A stretch of 40,833 nucleotides of DNA from an uncultured Prevotellaceae bacterium (lineage in GTDB: Bacteria; Bacteroidota; Bacteroidia; Bacteroidales; Muribaculaceae), in assembly GCA_947165675.1 (NCBI GenBank), contig CAMVBJ010000030.1:1-40833 (forward strand), read 5' to 3'. Of the stretch, positions 17,608 through 26,154 are shown piece by piece (the stretch's first letter is position 1; every line of letters begins with the position of its first letter). A program made the translations under genes and the position numbers. The notes under the pieces are model-generated. The model worked only from the letters and a program-made list of their open reading frames with translations, was not told where the DNA came from and did not search any database.

Positions 17608-17644
17608 CAAGTTTTTAAAGTGGCGCAGCTACTTTAGAAACTTG
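17608..17644. terminator. hairpin at the end of the polysaccharide operon
   Basis: Arms CAAGTTTTTAAAGT and ACTTTAGAAACTTG pair over 14 bp with one wobble around a 9-base loop, starting 12 bases past the stop of the fused acetyltransferase gene. No T tract follows on the minus strand, so termination is likely but not certain. Confidence 0.5.
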
Positions 17645-17655
17645 AAATTGTTATT

Positions 17656-18930
17656 TTATTCAAAATCAAATCTCTTGGCTGGCACACCGATATAGGTATG
17701 GCCATCTTTAGGTTTGGTCATGAGCACACTGCCAGCTCCCAAGGTAACAGAACTGCCCACCTTTACCTTCTGCAAAACAACGCTATCAACACCGAACAGG
17801 TTACAACAACCCACTTCGACGGCACCCGAGAGACGCACGGCAGGCATGAGGACATTGAAGTCCCCCACCACCACATCGTGGCCCAGTACATTGGACCCGT
17901 TCAACACATTGAAATCCCCCACAGTGACGTCACACGTGGCGCTACAGCCCTCTTGGATAATATTACCGCGCCCTATCTTGAATGTCTCTGGATCCAAAAT
18001 CCTGAACGACGGAGCAATAATATTCGGAAAATAGATATTCGGATTAGTAATCCGCTGAAAAATTTGATGACGGACATTTGGATCACCAATGGCAATCGCC
18101 AAGGCAAGCGGTTTATCAACTGCATTGAGTTCCTCCATACCTCCTAAGACCTTACCATAGTGCGAAACGTCAGTTCCTGCGTCCTTATTGTCATCGTAGA
18201 AGCCAACAAATTCCCATCTTTCCTTACCAGATTGATTAATCTTTGCAATACCACCAGCAACTTCACGACCCAGTCCACCAGCGCCATAGACTGCAATTTG
18301 ATTTGGTGTAACGATTGAGATACCAGCTTGTGAATAGGAGCAATCCTGCCGGTAACGTATGCGACAAGGATTGCCGTAAGCAACCGCACCGTCGGGGACA
18401 TCATGGACCACGACACTGCCAGCTCCGACAATGCTCCATTTGCCAATTTTCACACCAGGGATTACGACCGAGGCCGCTCCGATCCAAGCGCCCTCACCCA
18501 CATGGACATTACCACACAAGGTTGCTTGGGGTGAAATATGGGCAAAATCCTCGATGATGCACTCATGATCGATCGACGCCCCAGTATTCAGGATACAATG
18601 AGAACCCACAGTGGCACCACTCTGTATAATCGCCCCCTGCATTACGACAGTTCCCTTACCCATTCTGACATTCGGCGAAATGACCGCTGACGGATGTCGA
18701 ACAGTAGCAAAGTCGCAATTAAGAAGTTTATCTACTATCTGTTTGCGGGCAATATTATTACCTATGCTCACAATGATCGGCGACTCTCCGCACCATTGAT
18801 GCTTAACAGGAATTGATAGCAGTTCATTGATTGCCTCGTCATCATCAAACAAAGCATCAACCTTTATATTAAGGGCTTTAAGGATATCGATGATAACCTT
18901 AGCGTGCCCGCTTGCTCCGTATAGATACAT
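17656..18930 (-). CDS. tandem fusion of two PglD/NeuD-type acyltransferases
   Basis: The 424-residue protein contains two complete acyltransferase modules. Module 1 (1-205) has YGASGHAKV at 4-12 and a hexapeptide helix with the PglD-like His122 (IDHEC) and second His131. Module 2 (211-424) restarts with a new nucleotide-sugar-binding motif, YGAGGLGREVA, and has His351 in VLGHDVVVG, but Asn359 where module 1 has its second His. Module 2 is a close paralogue of the free-standing protein at 14142-14783. Family members are usually 200-220 residues, so this is a true double. It follows the PglC-like transferase gene by 3 bases, as in PglC-PglD arrangements. It may acylate two positions or two sugars. 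Confidence 0.9.
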   Translation of the reverse strand: MYLYGASGHAKVIIDILKALNIKVDALFDDDEAINELLSIPVKHQWCGESPIIVSIGNNIARKQIVDKLLNCDFATVRHPSAVISPNVRMGKGTVVMQGAIIQSGATVGSHCILNTGASIDHECIIEDFAHISPQATLCGNVHVGEGAWIGAASVVIPGVKIGKWSIVGAGSVVVHDVPDGAVAYGNPCRIRYRQDCSYSQAGISIVTPNQIAVYGAGGLGREVAGGIAKINQSGKERWEFVGFYDDNKDAGTDVSHYGKVLGGMEELNAVDKPLALAIAIGDPNVRHQIFQRITNPNIYFPNIIAPSFRILDPETFKIGRGNIIQEGCSATCDVTVGDFNVLNGSNVLGHDVVVGDFNVLMPAVRLSGAVEVGCCNLFGVDSVVLQKVKVGSSVTLGAGSVLMTKPKDGHTYIGVPAKRFDFE

Positions 18931-18933
18931 AAA

Positions 18934-19551
18934 TCAGTTATTTCCGTTAAATGCTTCCATTGTTGCTTGCCCGTCCTGGGAGATGCCATCGCGGACAATT
19001 ACTTTCTTAATCGTGGTGAAAATCACCTCTAAATCGGTCTTGAAGCTGCAATGATCCACATACCACACATCCAGCTTGAACTTCTCACTCCATGACAAGG
19101 AGTTGCGACCATGGCATTGAGCCCAGCCCGATATGCCTGGTCTCACCTCATGACGACGCGCCTGCTCGGGTGAATAAAGCGGCAGATACTGAACCAACAA
19201 GGGCCTCGGGCCTATAATGGCCATGTCACCCTTGAGCACATTGAAGAGTTGGGGCAACTCGTCTATACTCGTTGAACGTACAAAGCGCCCTACTCGGGTC
19301 AATCGCTCGGCATCTGGCAGGAGTTCACCATTAGCATCGCGCTCATCGGTCATGGTCTTGTACTTAATGATCTTGAATATCTTGCCATCCTTGCCTGGGC
19401 GATCTTGGAAGAAGAATGCGCCTGCGCCCTTGTTAGCGAAATGAAGCCAAATGGTCACCACAAGCAGCAATGGTGACAAGCATATAATTGCAACGAGTGA
19501 GATGATAAATCCCAGAACTCGCTTAATATAGTCACGATAAACCTTCATCAA
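18934..19551 (-). CDS. PglC-like initiating phosphoglycosyl transferase
   Basis: The 205-residue protein is a monotopic phosphoglycosyl transferase. It has one re-entrant hydrophobic segment (about 12-36), then DRPGKDGKIF, SIDELPQLFN with the catalytic Asp97-Glu98 pair, GDMAIIGPRPL and RPGISGWAQ. It moves a phospho-sugar from a UDP-sugar to undecaprenyl phosphate and so starts repeat-unit assembly at the inner membrane. Its short PglC size, without the extra N-terminal helices of WcaJ/WbaP, together with adjacent PglD- and PglE-type genes, suggests UDP-diNAc-bacillosamine or a similar amino sugar as substrate. A second ATG lies at codon 2. Confidence 0.93.
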   Translation of the reverse strand: MMKVYRDYIKRVLGFIISLVAIICLSPLLLVVTIWLHFANKGAGAFFFQDRPGKDGKIFKIIKYKTMTDERDANGELLPDAERLTRVGRFVRSTSIDELPQLFNVLKGDMAIIGPRPLLVQYLPLYSPEQARRHEVRPGISGWAQCHGRNSLSWSEKFKLDVWYVDHCSFKTDLEVIFTTIKKVIVRDGISQDGQATMEAFNGNN

Positions 19552-19626
19552 TACAACGCTTTCTTTAAAACGACTGACTCGTCTGAGTTTTCTGAGGATG
19601 GCGCATCGCCTCTCTTCAACAACTCA

Positions 19627-20742
19627 TCAGTTATTTAAGATTTCACGGTAAAAGCTATAGAGGCAGTTGCGCACATAGCTCTGTTCGTAGCGCGAAGCAA
19701 TGAGGGGACGCGCATTAGTAGCTAACTGCTTGACAAACTTGGGCTCTTCCACAAAACGTTTCATGGCATGGTATAACGCATCCTCATTTTGAGGAGGAAC
19801 TATAATGCCATTTTGACCATCGATGATGATTTCACGAGAACCATTGATATCTGTCACTATGCTTGGCAAGCCCATCGCACCAGCTTCAATCACCACATTG
19901 GGGAATCCCTCACGATAGCTCGGAAAAACCAGTGCATCGGCTTGGGCATAAAAAGACCTCACGTCGCTTTGCTTTCCCACGGCCTCAATGCCATCACCAC
20001 GATTGATACGATCTAACGTCTCGGGTAAAACTGGATCCAAATTATCTTCTCGCGGACCGACAAGGACTAATCGGGTATCGGGAATCTCTTGATGCAGACG
20101 GTCAAAGGCCTTTACCAATTCGTTAATGCCCTTATCGCGGACAAGGCGCCCAATGAAAACGAATGTGAATCCCTTATGAATCTCGCTAAGAGTTTCGGCA
20201 GGTTTGAAGTAATCTAAGTCTATACCCTTAACATTACCGTAGCCAAGCACCTTGATGGGCTTGCGGGTAATGTGGTGATTGAGCAAGTCACTCTTTACGC
20301 CCTCGCCTTCAGGGATAACGTGAGTTGCACACGCACAGGTCAGCCAGTCGGTAGCCATGAGGATACGACGCTTTAATCCAGACGTCGTCGGCCAAACAAG
20401 TCCCGTAAACGTGTGGACTCGTACAGGGACACCAGCAAGCCATCCAGCCATCATGCTGATGAGGCCAGCCTTGGGCGTCATCGAGTGAATCATGTCAGGC
20501 TTTTCGCGTCTCAATACACGCCACATTCGCCAAAGGGACTTCAAGTCCTTCAACAACGAAATGTGCCTTTCCATGGGCACACCAATTGTCCTAACGCCCT
20601 CGCGGCGCCCCACCCCGTCAAGCAACTCATCAGGTGTAGAAACCGCCACAACCTCATACTCACGCGACAACTCCTTCAACAAGTCCTTGCAAAAAGCCTC
20701 CAACGACAATGACACCGTCGCACTCCGAATTATCTTCTTCAT
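19627..20742 (-). CDS. family 4 glycosyltransferase
   Basis: The 371-residue protein has the two-domain GT-B layout of retaining GT4 enzymes. The C-terminal domain has FIGRLVRDKGI at 197-207 and the EX7E donor motif with Glu278 and Glu286 (REGFPNVVIEAG). The N-terminal stretch HSMTPKAGLISMMAG resembles PglA- and capsule-type GT4 enzymes that add the second sugar next to the initiating one. Its gene lies 75 bases upstream of the PglC-like gene in the operon, consistent with that role. The sugar is unknown. Confidence 0.9.
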   Translation of the reverse strand: MKKIIRSATVSLSLEAFCKDLLKELSREYEVVAVSTPDELLDGVGRREGVRTIGVPMERHISLLKDLKSLWRMWRVLRREKPDMIHSMTPKAGLISMMAGWLAGVPVRVHTFTGLVWPTTSGLKRRILMATDWLTCACATHVIPEGEGVKSDLLNHHITRKPIKVLGYGNVKGIDLDYFKPAETLSEIHKGFTFVFIGRLVRDKGINELVKAFDRLHQEIPDTRLVLVGPREDNLDPVLPETLDRINRGDGIEAVGKQSDVRSFYAQADALVFPSYREGFPNVVIEAGAMGLPSIVTDINGSREIIIDGQNGIIVPPQNEDALYHAMKRFVEEPKFVKQLATNARPLIASRYEQSYVRNCLYSFYREILNN

Positions 20743-20814
20743 TACTCAAATCAATCGATACTATCTACTCTCACTAAGATGAAATCCACATCAAGGCCCA
20801 GCGTCACAAATACC

Positions 20815-21912
20815 TTAATCACTATGTACCAGCTTGTTATACAATTCCAAATAATCATCTGCCATAATAGAGATATCGTAATGGCGAGCTCTTTCCTGAC
20901 ATCGCTTTGCCACGTCATGATACTCTGTGGGGTTCTCACATAGCCATTGTATTTTTTCAGCAAGAGCTTTATCATCGCCTTGAGGAAAGAGAACACCTGC
21001 ACCATGAACAACATCCCGCAATCCGCCAACGTCGCTTGCAATTAGAGGTCTTCCTGCTGCCATGGCTTCGACTGCGGCCAAACCAAAGCCTTCCCAATGA
21101 GAAGACATGACCACAACATCACTTTTCTCTAACAATTCCGGCACATCTGAGTGCGCACCCAGGAAATCAACTCGATCCTGGATTCCAAGATCAACACACA
21201 TCTGCTTGAGTGCGGGTACTTTTCCATCAAAATCCCGACCAGCAAATTGTAACTTATAATTTCGTGGTAATCTTGAAACAGCCCTTATCAATGTCTCATG
21301 ATCCTTCTGTTTTCTAAAAGCAGCTATCATTGAGATAAGATAGTTGCTCCTCTTTGATATATCTGCTACTGATTTTAAAAATCTACTTATATTAACTCCA
21401 TTTTGAATTGTTCTTATACTTTTTAAATCTCCTAAGTATTCGCAAAGATTTCTTCTCGTCTGCTCAGAGATACAAACAATTGCAGAATACTGATTATACA
21501 TCCACTTATCAATTAGCTTAAACCATTTTTGAGAACGCCTACAATTGTATGTATTATGCTCCGTGGTCACTAACATAGAGTTAGAATTAAACAATGCCAC
21601 AGCTAATGCCACATAGAATTGACAAGCTGTGTTATGCGTATGTACAATATCATAATCATCTAAATACTTTCTCAATCTGAAAATATTTGCGGGATTATAG
21701 ACCTCATAGTGATTCTTTATACCTTTCCAACATGATAACTGGTGAATGTGGATACCTTTCCTGATCAACTCATTCTTAAATGGAGTATCTACCCCATTAA
21801 ACAACAATAAATCTACTTGATTGCCATCCTGCTGCAACAATGGGAGCAGATCGACCATCAGTCGCTCTGCCCCTCCGATGTCAAGTGTAGTAATCACATG
21901 AAGTATCTTCAT
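20815..21912 (-). CDS. family 4 glycosyltransferase (paralogue A)
   Basis: This 365-residue GT4 opens with MKILHVITTLDIGGAERL, the acceptor-side GGAE loop, and carries the EX7E motif at Glu274/Glu282 (HWEGFGLAAVEAM). It is closely similar over its whole length to the protein at 23821-24900 (both share TTEHN, WMYNQY, ADQTR/SEQTR and KDHETL). The two likely arose by duplication and now add related sugars or act on related acceptors. The start overlaps the next upstream gene by 4 bases. Its coding sequence is visibly A/T-richer in the middle than the flanking housekeeping genes. Confidence 0.9.
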   Translation of the reverse strand: MKILHVITTLDIGGAERLMVDLLPLLQQDGNQVDLLLFNGVDTPFKNELIRKGIHIHQLSCWKGIKNHYEVYNPANIFRLRKYLDDYDIVHTHNTACQFYVALAVALFNSNSMLVTTEHNTYNCRRSQKWFKLIDKWMYNQYSAIVCISEQTRRNLCEYLGDLKSIRTIQNGVNISRFLKSVADISKRSNYLISMIAAFRKQKDHETLIRAVSRLPRNYKLQFAGRDFDGKVPALKQMCVDLGIQDRVDFLGAHSDVPELLEKSDVVVMSSHWEGFGLAAVEAMAAGRPLIASDVGGLRDVVHGAGVLFPQGDDKALAEKIQWLCENPTEYHDVAKRCQERARHYDISIMADDYLELYNKLVHSD

Positions 21913-22886
21913 GATTCTAATATATAATTGGGCATTTGTCGATACTCCCGTGAATTCACTTTCTTTATTCCATCACAAATACCTTTACAATAGAAATAAA
22001 GGACTTTTGGCGAACGAAAATAAATAGATGCAACGATATGAGACAAAAACAACCATATTGATTTACAAACAAAAGCCAACAATGCCCATAACTTCTTATA
22101 GATTGGTAATTCTCTAAGATTGTAACAGATTCGGTGCCATACCATTAGAGATGCCATTGATCGGGTGTAGAACTTCTTAGGGTCACGCTGAAAGGCACCG
22201 CTTGATGATTTACCGTCAAGATGGTTGATGCCGCAATTGTAGTGCATTCCTAATCGGTAACCATTCTTATAGAGTTTATTGAAAATCAAGTTATCGTCAC
22301 CATAAGAGAAGCCAAACTTATCTATCCACAACTCGTCCTCGTAATGCAAATCACGAAAAACCTGCTTACGCCACAACGCTGCGGGTCCAGCAGCACTCTG
22401 GGAAAGATAAACATCCTTCGTAACCTTGTTGTTGTAACTGAAACTGCCGTTGCTATGTATCTTCACTGCCCAGGTATCACTCCAATGAGGGAACACCAAA
22501 TTTGTAAGTGCGATATAAATCTTCTTGGGTAGCGAGATCATATAATTCCTGAACGTAACAGCGGCAATGCAATCGAAGTCATTCTCCTCCAATGCCTCTA
22601 TCAATCGCTGAGCGCTATCGTCTGCTAATTCCACATCGTCATCAAGCATCAGAATCAAGGGAGTATCGATTTCATCATAAGGCAAAACGCGTTGTGCCAT
22701 CATACCTTTTTTGACCCAAACATACTCTTCCTTGCCTATCGTATATTCTGGTCGCTGGTAACCCTCTGCGATATAAATGATCACCTTCTCGGGCTGTACG
22801 GTTTGTCTCTTGATAGATTCCAATTCACGGACAAACTTCTCACCAGAGGTGCCCAAGGTTCGTATAGCGATAGAGTATTTCGTCAT
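21909..22886 (-). CDS. family 2 glycosyltransferase with membrane-active C-terminus
   Basis: This 325-residue GT-A protein opens with SIAIRTLGTSGEKF and has LDDDVEL at about 75-82 as its DxD site, with the GT2 QxxxRxxG-like region replaced by PAALWRKQVF. A hydrophobic stretch near residues 268-290 (LWALLAFVCKSIWLFL) suggests membrane association. It overlaps both neighbours by 4 bases (translational coupling). The sugar and linkage cannot be read. Confidence 0.82.
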   Translation of the reverse strand: MTKYSIAIRTLGTSGEKFVRELESIKRQTVQPEKVIIYIAEGYQRPEYTIGKEEYVWVKKGMMAQRVLPYDEIDTPLILMLDDDVELADDSAQRLIEALEENDFDCIAAVTFRNYMISLPKKIYIALTNLVFPHWSDTWAVKIHSNGSFSYNNKVTKDVYLSQSAAGPAALWRKQVFRDLHYEDELWIDKFGFSYGDDNLIFNKLYKNGYRLGMHYNCGINHLDGKSSSGAFQRDPKKFYTRSMASLMVWHRICYNLRELPIYKKLWALLAFVCKSIWLFLSHIVASIYFRSPKVLYFYCKGICDGIKKVNSREYRQMPNYILES

Positions 22887-23806
22887 CCTGCCTTATATTT
22901 AATAAAAACCGACAAGGCCAAGCCAATAGGTGCCGCAGCCAGCACAAGCATCTTATTGGATGTATTCTTGAGCCATTGCTTGTCTTTAGCGATAATGCAA
23001 CTCGACACATAATGAATTGCAGAGCGGAAGCGGTTCTTAAATGTGTTGCGCTTCAGTTGCATCTCCAATAAACGAAGCTTTGCAAAACTCCTTGGACTAT
23101 TCATATACTGTCGATAGATGCCCCGCGACATGCTGTCATCCTGCTGATACTCCACAATACACAGGTTCTCGTTGAGCACTAACAGCGGATAATCATCACA
23201 CACTTGCAATAGCATATAAACTGGATTGAAGTTCTTTTCTCCATCAAAACCCACCTGTGGTGCAACTTTTTTCATGAGATCGGTACGCATCACTTCCTTG
23301 GTATCTGCCCGATGGATATTCTTAATATACATATCCAAGAAGTAAGTCTCAGTCAAGCCCTCAGGAAAATAGCCACCCAAGGGATTCCCATCGGTATCGA
23401 AGTCGAGCCCCATGATACCTGCATACTGCCTTCCACCCCTCTCATTCCAGCAGTGAATAATCTTCTCGACAGCATCATCAGGCATCCAATCATCACTGTC
23501 GATGCAAACACAAAGCTCCGTGTCGATGTTAGCGTATGCCGTATTGTAGCCCGTATGCAAGCCTCCATTCTCTTTCCAGATGTATCGGATCTTAAATCCA
23601 GCATCACAAAAACCCTCAAAGTCATCAGTAGGCTCAGGATGTCCTGATATCCATGATGACACTAACTCACGAGTGCCATCGGTGCTGCCGTCATCTATAA
23701 CAAGCCATTCAAACTCCTTTGATGACTGGCAACAGAGGCTCTCGTAAGTGCGCCAAATGGTATGAGCGCGATTATAAGCCGGAGTAAAAACTGTCAATGT
23801 GACCAT
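22883..23806 (-). CDS. family 2 glycosyltransferase
   Basis: This 307-residue protein has the GT2 opening TVFTPAYNRA, VIDDGSTDG and CIDSDDWMPDDA (DxD). It resembles capsule-type inverting glycosyltransferases. It ends in a short hydrophobic segment (LVLAAAPIGLALSVFI), perhaps a membrane contact. The gene follows the second GT4 paralogue after 14 bases and overlaps the next gene by 4 bases. Confidence 0.9.
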   Translation of the reverse strand: MVTLTVFTPAYNRAHTIWRTYESLCCQSSKEFEWLVIDDGSTDGTRELVSSWISGHPEPTDDFEGFCDAGFKIRYIWKENGGLHTGYNTAYANIDTELCVCIDSDDWMPDDAVEKIIHCWNERGGRQYAGIMGLDFDTDGNPLGGYFPEGLTETYFLDMYIKNIHRADTKEVMRTDLMKKVAPQVGFDGEKNFNPVYMLLQVCDDYPLLVLNENLCIVEYQQDDSMSRGIYRQYMNSPRSFAKLRLLEMQLKRNTFKNRFRSAIHYVSSCIIAKDKQWLKNTSNKMLVLAAAPIGLALSVFIKYKAG

Positions 23807-23820
23807 TGTAGAAGAAAAGA

Positions 23821-24900
23821 TTAAGATCCAATTAGGGACTTGTACAGATTGAGGTAGTTCTGAGCCATAAAGGCGATATCATATTGGCGAGCTTTTCTCT
23901 GACATCGGGTTGCTACGATTTGATATTCATCAGGATGCTCGCTCAGACGCATAATAATTTGCGCCAGTTGCCCATCATTCTCGTGCTGGAAGAGTTCTCC
24001 CGCTCCACCGACGATCTCCCGAAGTCCGTCAACATCGCTCGCGATGAACGGCCGTCCTGAAGCCATGCCCTCAATACTGGACAGAGAAAGGCCCTCCCAA
24101 TGAGAGGACAGAACCACAAAATCACTCTTCTCCAAAATGTCTGGCACATCACTGCGAACGCCCAAAAATGAGACTCGGTTGTCGAGTTCATAGCGGTGGC
24201 AATACGAACGCAATCGGTCCTCATCTACTTTTTCGCCACCACCAACAAACTGGAGTTGAAAATTCTCGGGCAAATGCGTCATGGCCCGCATCAAGGTCTC
24301 ATGATCCTTCTGTACCCGATAGGTCGATACCATCGTTATCATGAAATCCTTTTTGCCCGTTATATCGTTTATAGGCCGAATGAAACGTTCAAGATCAATG
24401 CCATTATAGATCGTGTGGATTTTATCCTGCTCACCAATATATGCTTCAAGATTCTGACGTGTCTGGTCAGCAATGCAAACGACAGCGGCATACTGATTAT
24501 ACATCCAGCGGTCTATCGGCTTCAACCACGATTTCTTGCGGCGCCGATTAACTGCATTATGCTCTGTTGTCACCAATACGGGACGAGCCGAGCATAATCG
24601 CATGGCCATCGGAACAAACAATTGGCATGCAGTATTGTGTGTATGAATGATATCGTATTGCGCCAAATAGGGTCGTATCTTGAAAATATTTCGAGGATTA
24701 TACACGTCATTTGTCGATGCAAGAGCGAATACCTGAATGCCTCGTTCTTGGATCATTGCCTTGAGAGGCGTTTCAACTCCATTCAAGAGAAGGAGAGCGG
24801 TTTGATTATTGCCGTTATCGCACAACCGCGGCAACAAATCAACCATCAGTTGCTCTGCCCCACCAGTATATAACGACGTGATTACGTGAAGAATCCTCAT
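23821..24900 (-). CDS. family 4 glycosyltransferase (paralogue B)
   Basis: This 359-residue GT4 begins MRILHVITSLYTGGAEQL and has the EX7E motif at Glu269/Glu277 (HWEGLSLSSIEGM). Whole-length similarity to the protein at 20815-21912 is obvious by eye, including TTEHN, RWMYNQY and the final RQYDI segment. The acceptor-side loop after the GGAE motif differs, so specificity may have diverged. It is 45 bases downstream of the polymerase gene. Confidence 0.9.
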   Translation of the reverse strand: MRILHVITSLYTGGAEQLMVDLLPRLCDNGNNQTALLLLNGVETPLKAMIQERGIQVFALASTNDVYNPRNIFKIRPYLAQYDIIHTHNTACQLFVPMAMRLCSARPVLVTTEHNAVNRRRKKSWLKPIDRWMYNQYAAVVCIADQTRQNLEAYIGEQDKIHTIYNGIDLERFIRPINDITGKKDFMITMVSTYRVQKDHETLMRAMTHLPENFQLQFVGGGEKVDEDRLRSYCHRYELDNRVSFLGVRSDVPDILEKSDFVVLSSHWEGLSLSSIEGMASGRPFIASDVDGLREIVGGAGELFQHENDGQLAQIIMRLSEHPDEYQIVATRCQRKARQYDIAFMAQNYLNLYKSLIGS

Positions 24901-24945
24901 CAGCAGAATCGATAAATCCTATTAGTAGATTGATCTAAATTCATC

Positions 24946-26118
24946 TTAGTCTTTCCACCAGTATAGGTCGAGGCCACGATAGCCATTACCCGTACCGAAA
25001 TAGTAAATATAGAACATGAAGAATGTAAAGCCAGAATAGAAAAACAGGATTAAAGCGGTGCGACGGTCTTGATCTTTCCACAAATTCATGCGCAATAACG
25101 GGAATGCCATCACAACAGGATAAATAAACCACGACAAATAGGCAAAACGATTGGAGAACGAGGAACGAATCACAATAATCCAGAATGCATTACAGAGAAG
25201 ATATACATTGGCAATAATTGTATAAGATAAATCCTTAAACTTTCGGTGCTGTGTTACATACCAAATCATGATAACTGGGAACAAACTGTAAAGCCAAAAA
25301 TCCCAACGAAAACCCGTTCCTGAGAAATACATTTCCTCTGTTGCCTCATAAGAATATTGGTCCATTCGATCATCAAATCCAAGAGAAGCAAAGAGTTGAG
25401 TGATCTCCGATCCAGCCACCAATGATATAAAGATTGACGCAATCCAAAAACGTATAGCCCATTTTGTATCTTTTACGAGATAAATTGTTGAAATAGCAGC
25501 AGCTGTTGGCAACATGGTTGAGCGATGGATACCCAAAGTCAAAAACATCAATATGAAACCAAGTGCACGTCTGGGACCCTGTTTAATCACTAAAGCAATC
25601 GCCACCAGTTCTATACTACAAGCCATTCCATTTCTAATGCCATTTGTGCCGAATGAAAACGTTTGGAACGCCGTGAAGAAGAAAAGCATAGCTATCCATA
25701 GGTTCTTTCTCATCAGAATCCATGAACAAATTAACATTCCACCAATATAGAAAACTTCAACGAAAAGAAAATACTCGTTGACATTGAACCCTAAACTCCT
25801 ACAAAAACCACCAATTGAAGACCATAGCCATTCTTTATCTAAACTGACTGGCATATAATCCTGTCGCCCTGATATGTAATCCATCGCATAATTAAAAGAA
25901 TCACCAAACTCCATCGAAGCCTGACGTAAACCAAGGAAAAGAGTAATAATCACCGTTAGTATAAATGCTGCCGTTTGAACCGGTGACCCCTCGGCATGCA
26001 GGATTCGCTGGGAGGCGGCACCAATATAGTAGAGGACCGTGAACCAGGTAATGACCAGTAGTGTGGTGTAATAGACTGTTGTAAAGTAATATGCAGGAAT
26101 AAATTCAATAGCTTCCAT
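24946..26118 (-). CDS. EpsG-family O-antigen/capsule polymerase (Wzy-like)
   Basis: The 390-residue protein has about ten to eleven membrane helices. It carries the EpsG-type motif FGTNGIRNGMA near residue 155, a long outer loop before it (FGDSFNYAMDYISG), and LGIHRSTMLP further on. EpsG-type proteins polymerise lipid-linked repeat units at the periplasmic face of the inner membrane. It is the only polymerase candidate in the window. No Wzx flippase or Wzz/Wzc chain-length protein accompanies it here. Confidence 0.87.
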   Translation of the reverse strand: MEAIEFIPAYYFTTVYYTTLLVITWFTVLYYIGAASQRILHAEGSPVQTAAFILTVIITLFLGLRQASMEFGDSFNYAMDYISGRQDYMPVSLDKEWLWSSIGGFCRSLGFNVNEYFLFVEVFYIGGMLICSWILMRKNLWIAMLFFFTAFQTFSFGTNGIRNGMACSIELVAIALVIKQGPRRALGFILMFLTLGIHRSTMLPTAAAISTIYLVKDTKWAIRFWIASIFISLVAGSEITQLFASLGFDDRMDQYSYEATEEMYFSGTGFRWDFWLYSLFPVIMIWYVTQHRKFKDLSYTIIANVYLLCNAFWIIVIRSSFSNRFAYLSWFIYPVVMAFPLLRMNLWKDQDRRTALILFFYSGFTFFMFYIYYFGTGNGYRGLDLYWWKD

Positions 26119-26154
26119 TCTAATTGAGCTTTTTCTTTTTTTACAAAGAATGAT

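Larger units (their letters stand above)
17345..17655. other. non-coding, repeat-rich interval between two operons
   Basis: This 311-base stretch separates the end of the long polysaccharide operon from the SDR gene. It holds a perfect 7-bp inverted repeat at 17385-17401 (GCAAGTT/AACTTGC, 3-base loop), 4.4 tandem copies of a 7-mer, repeated GAAAACT words at about 17471-17500, a TTAACC/CTTTATC-rich stretch at 17579-17606 and a 13-bp hairpin at 17608-17644. I find no convincing coding frame and no exact Bacteroidota promoter match on the minus strand. Confidence 0.7.
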
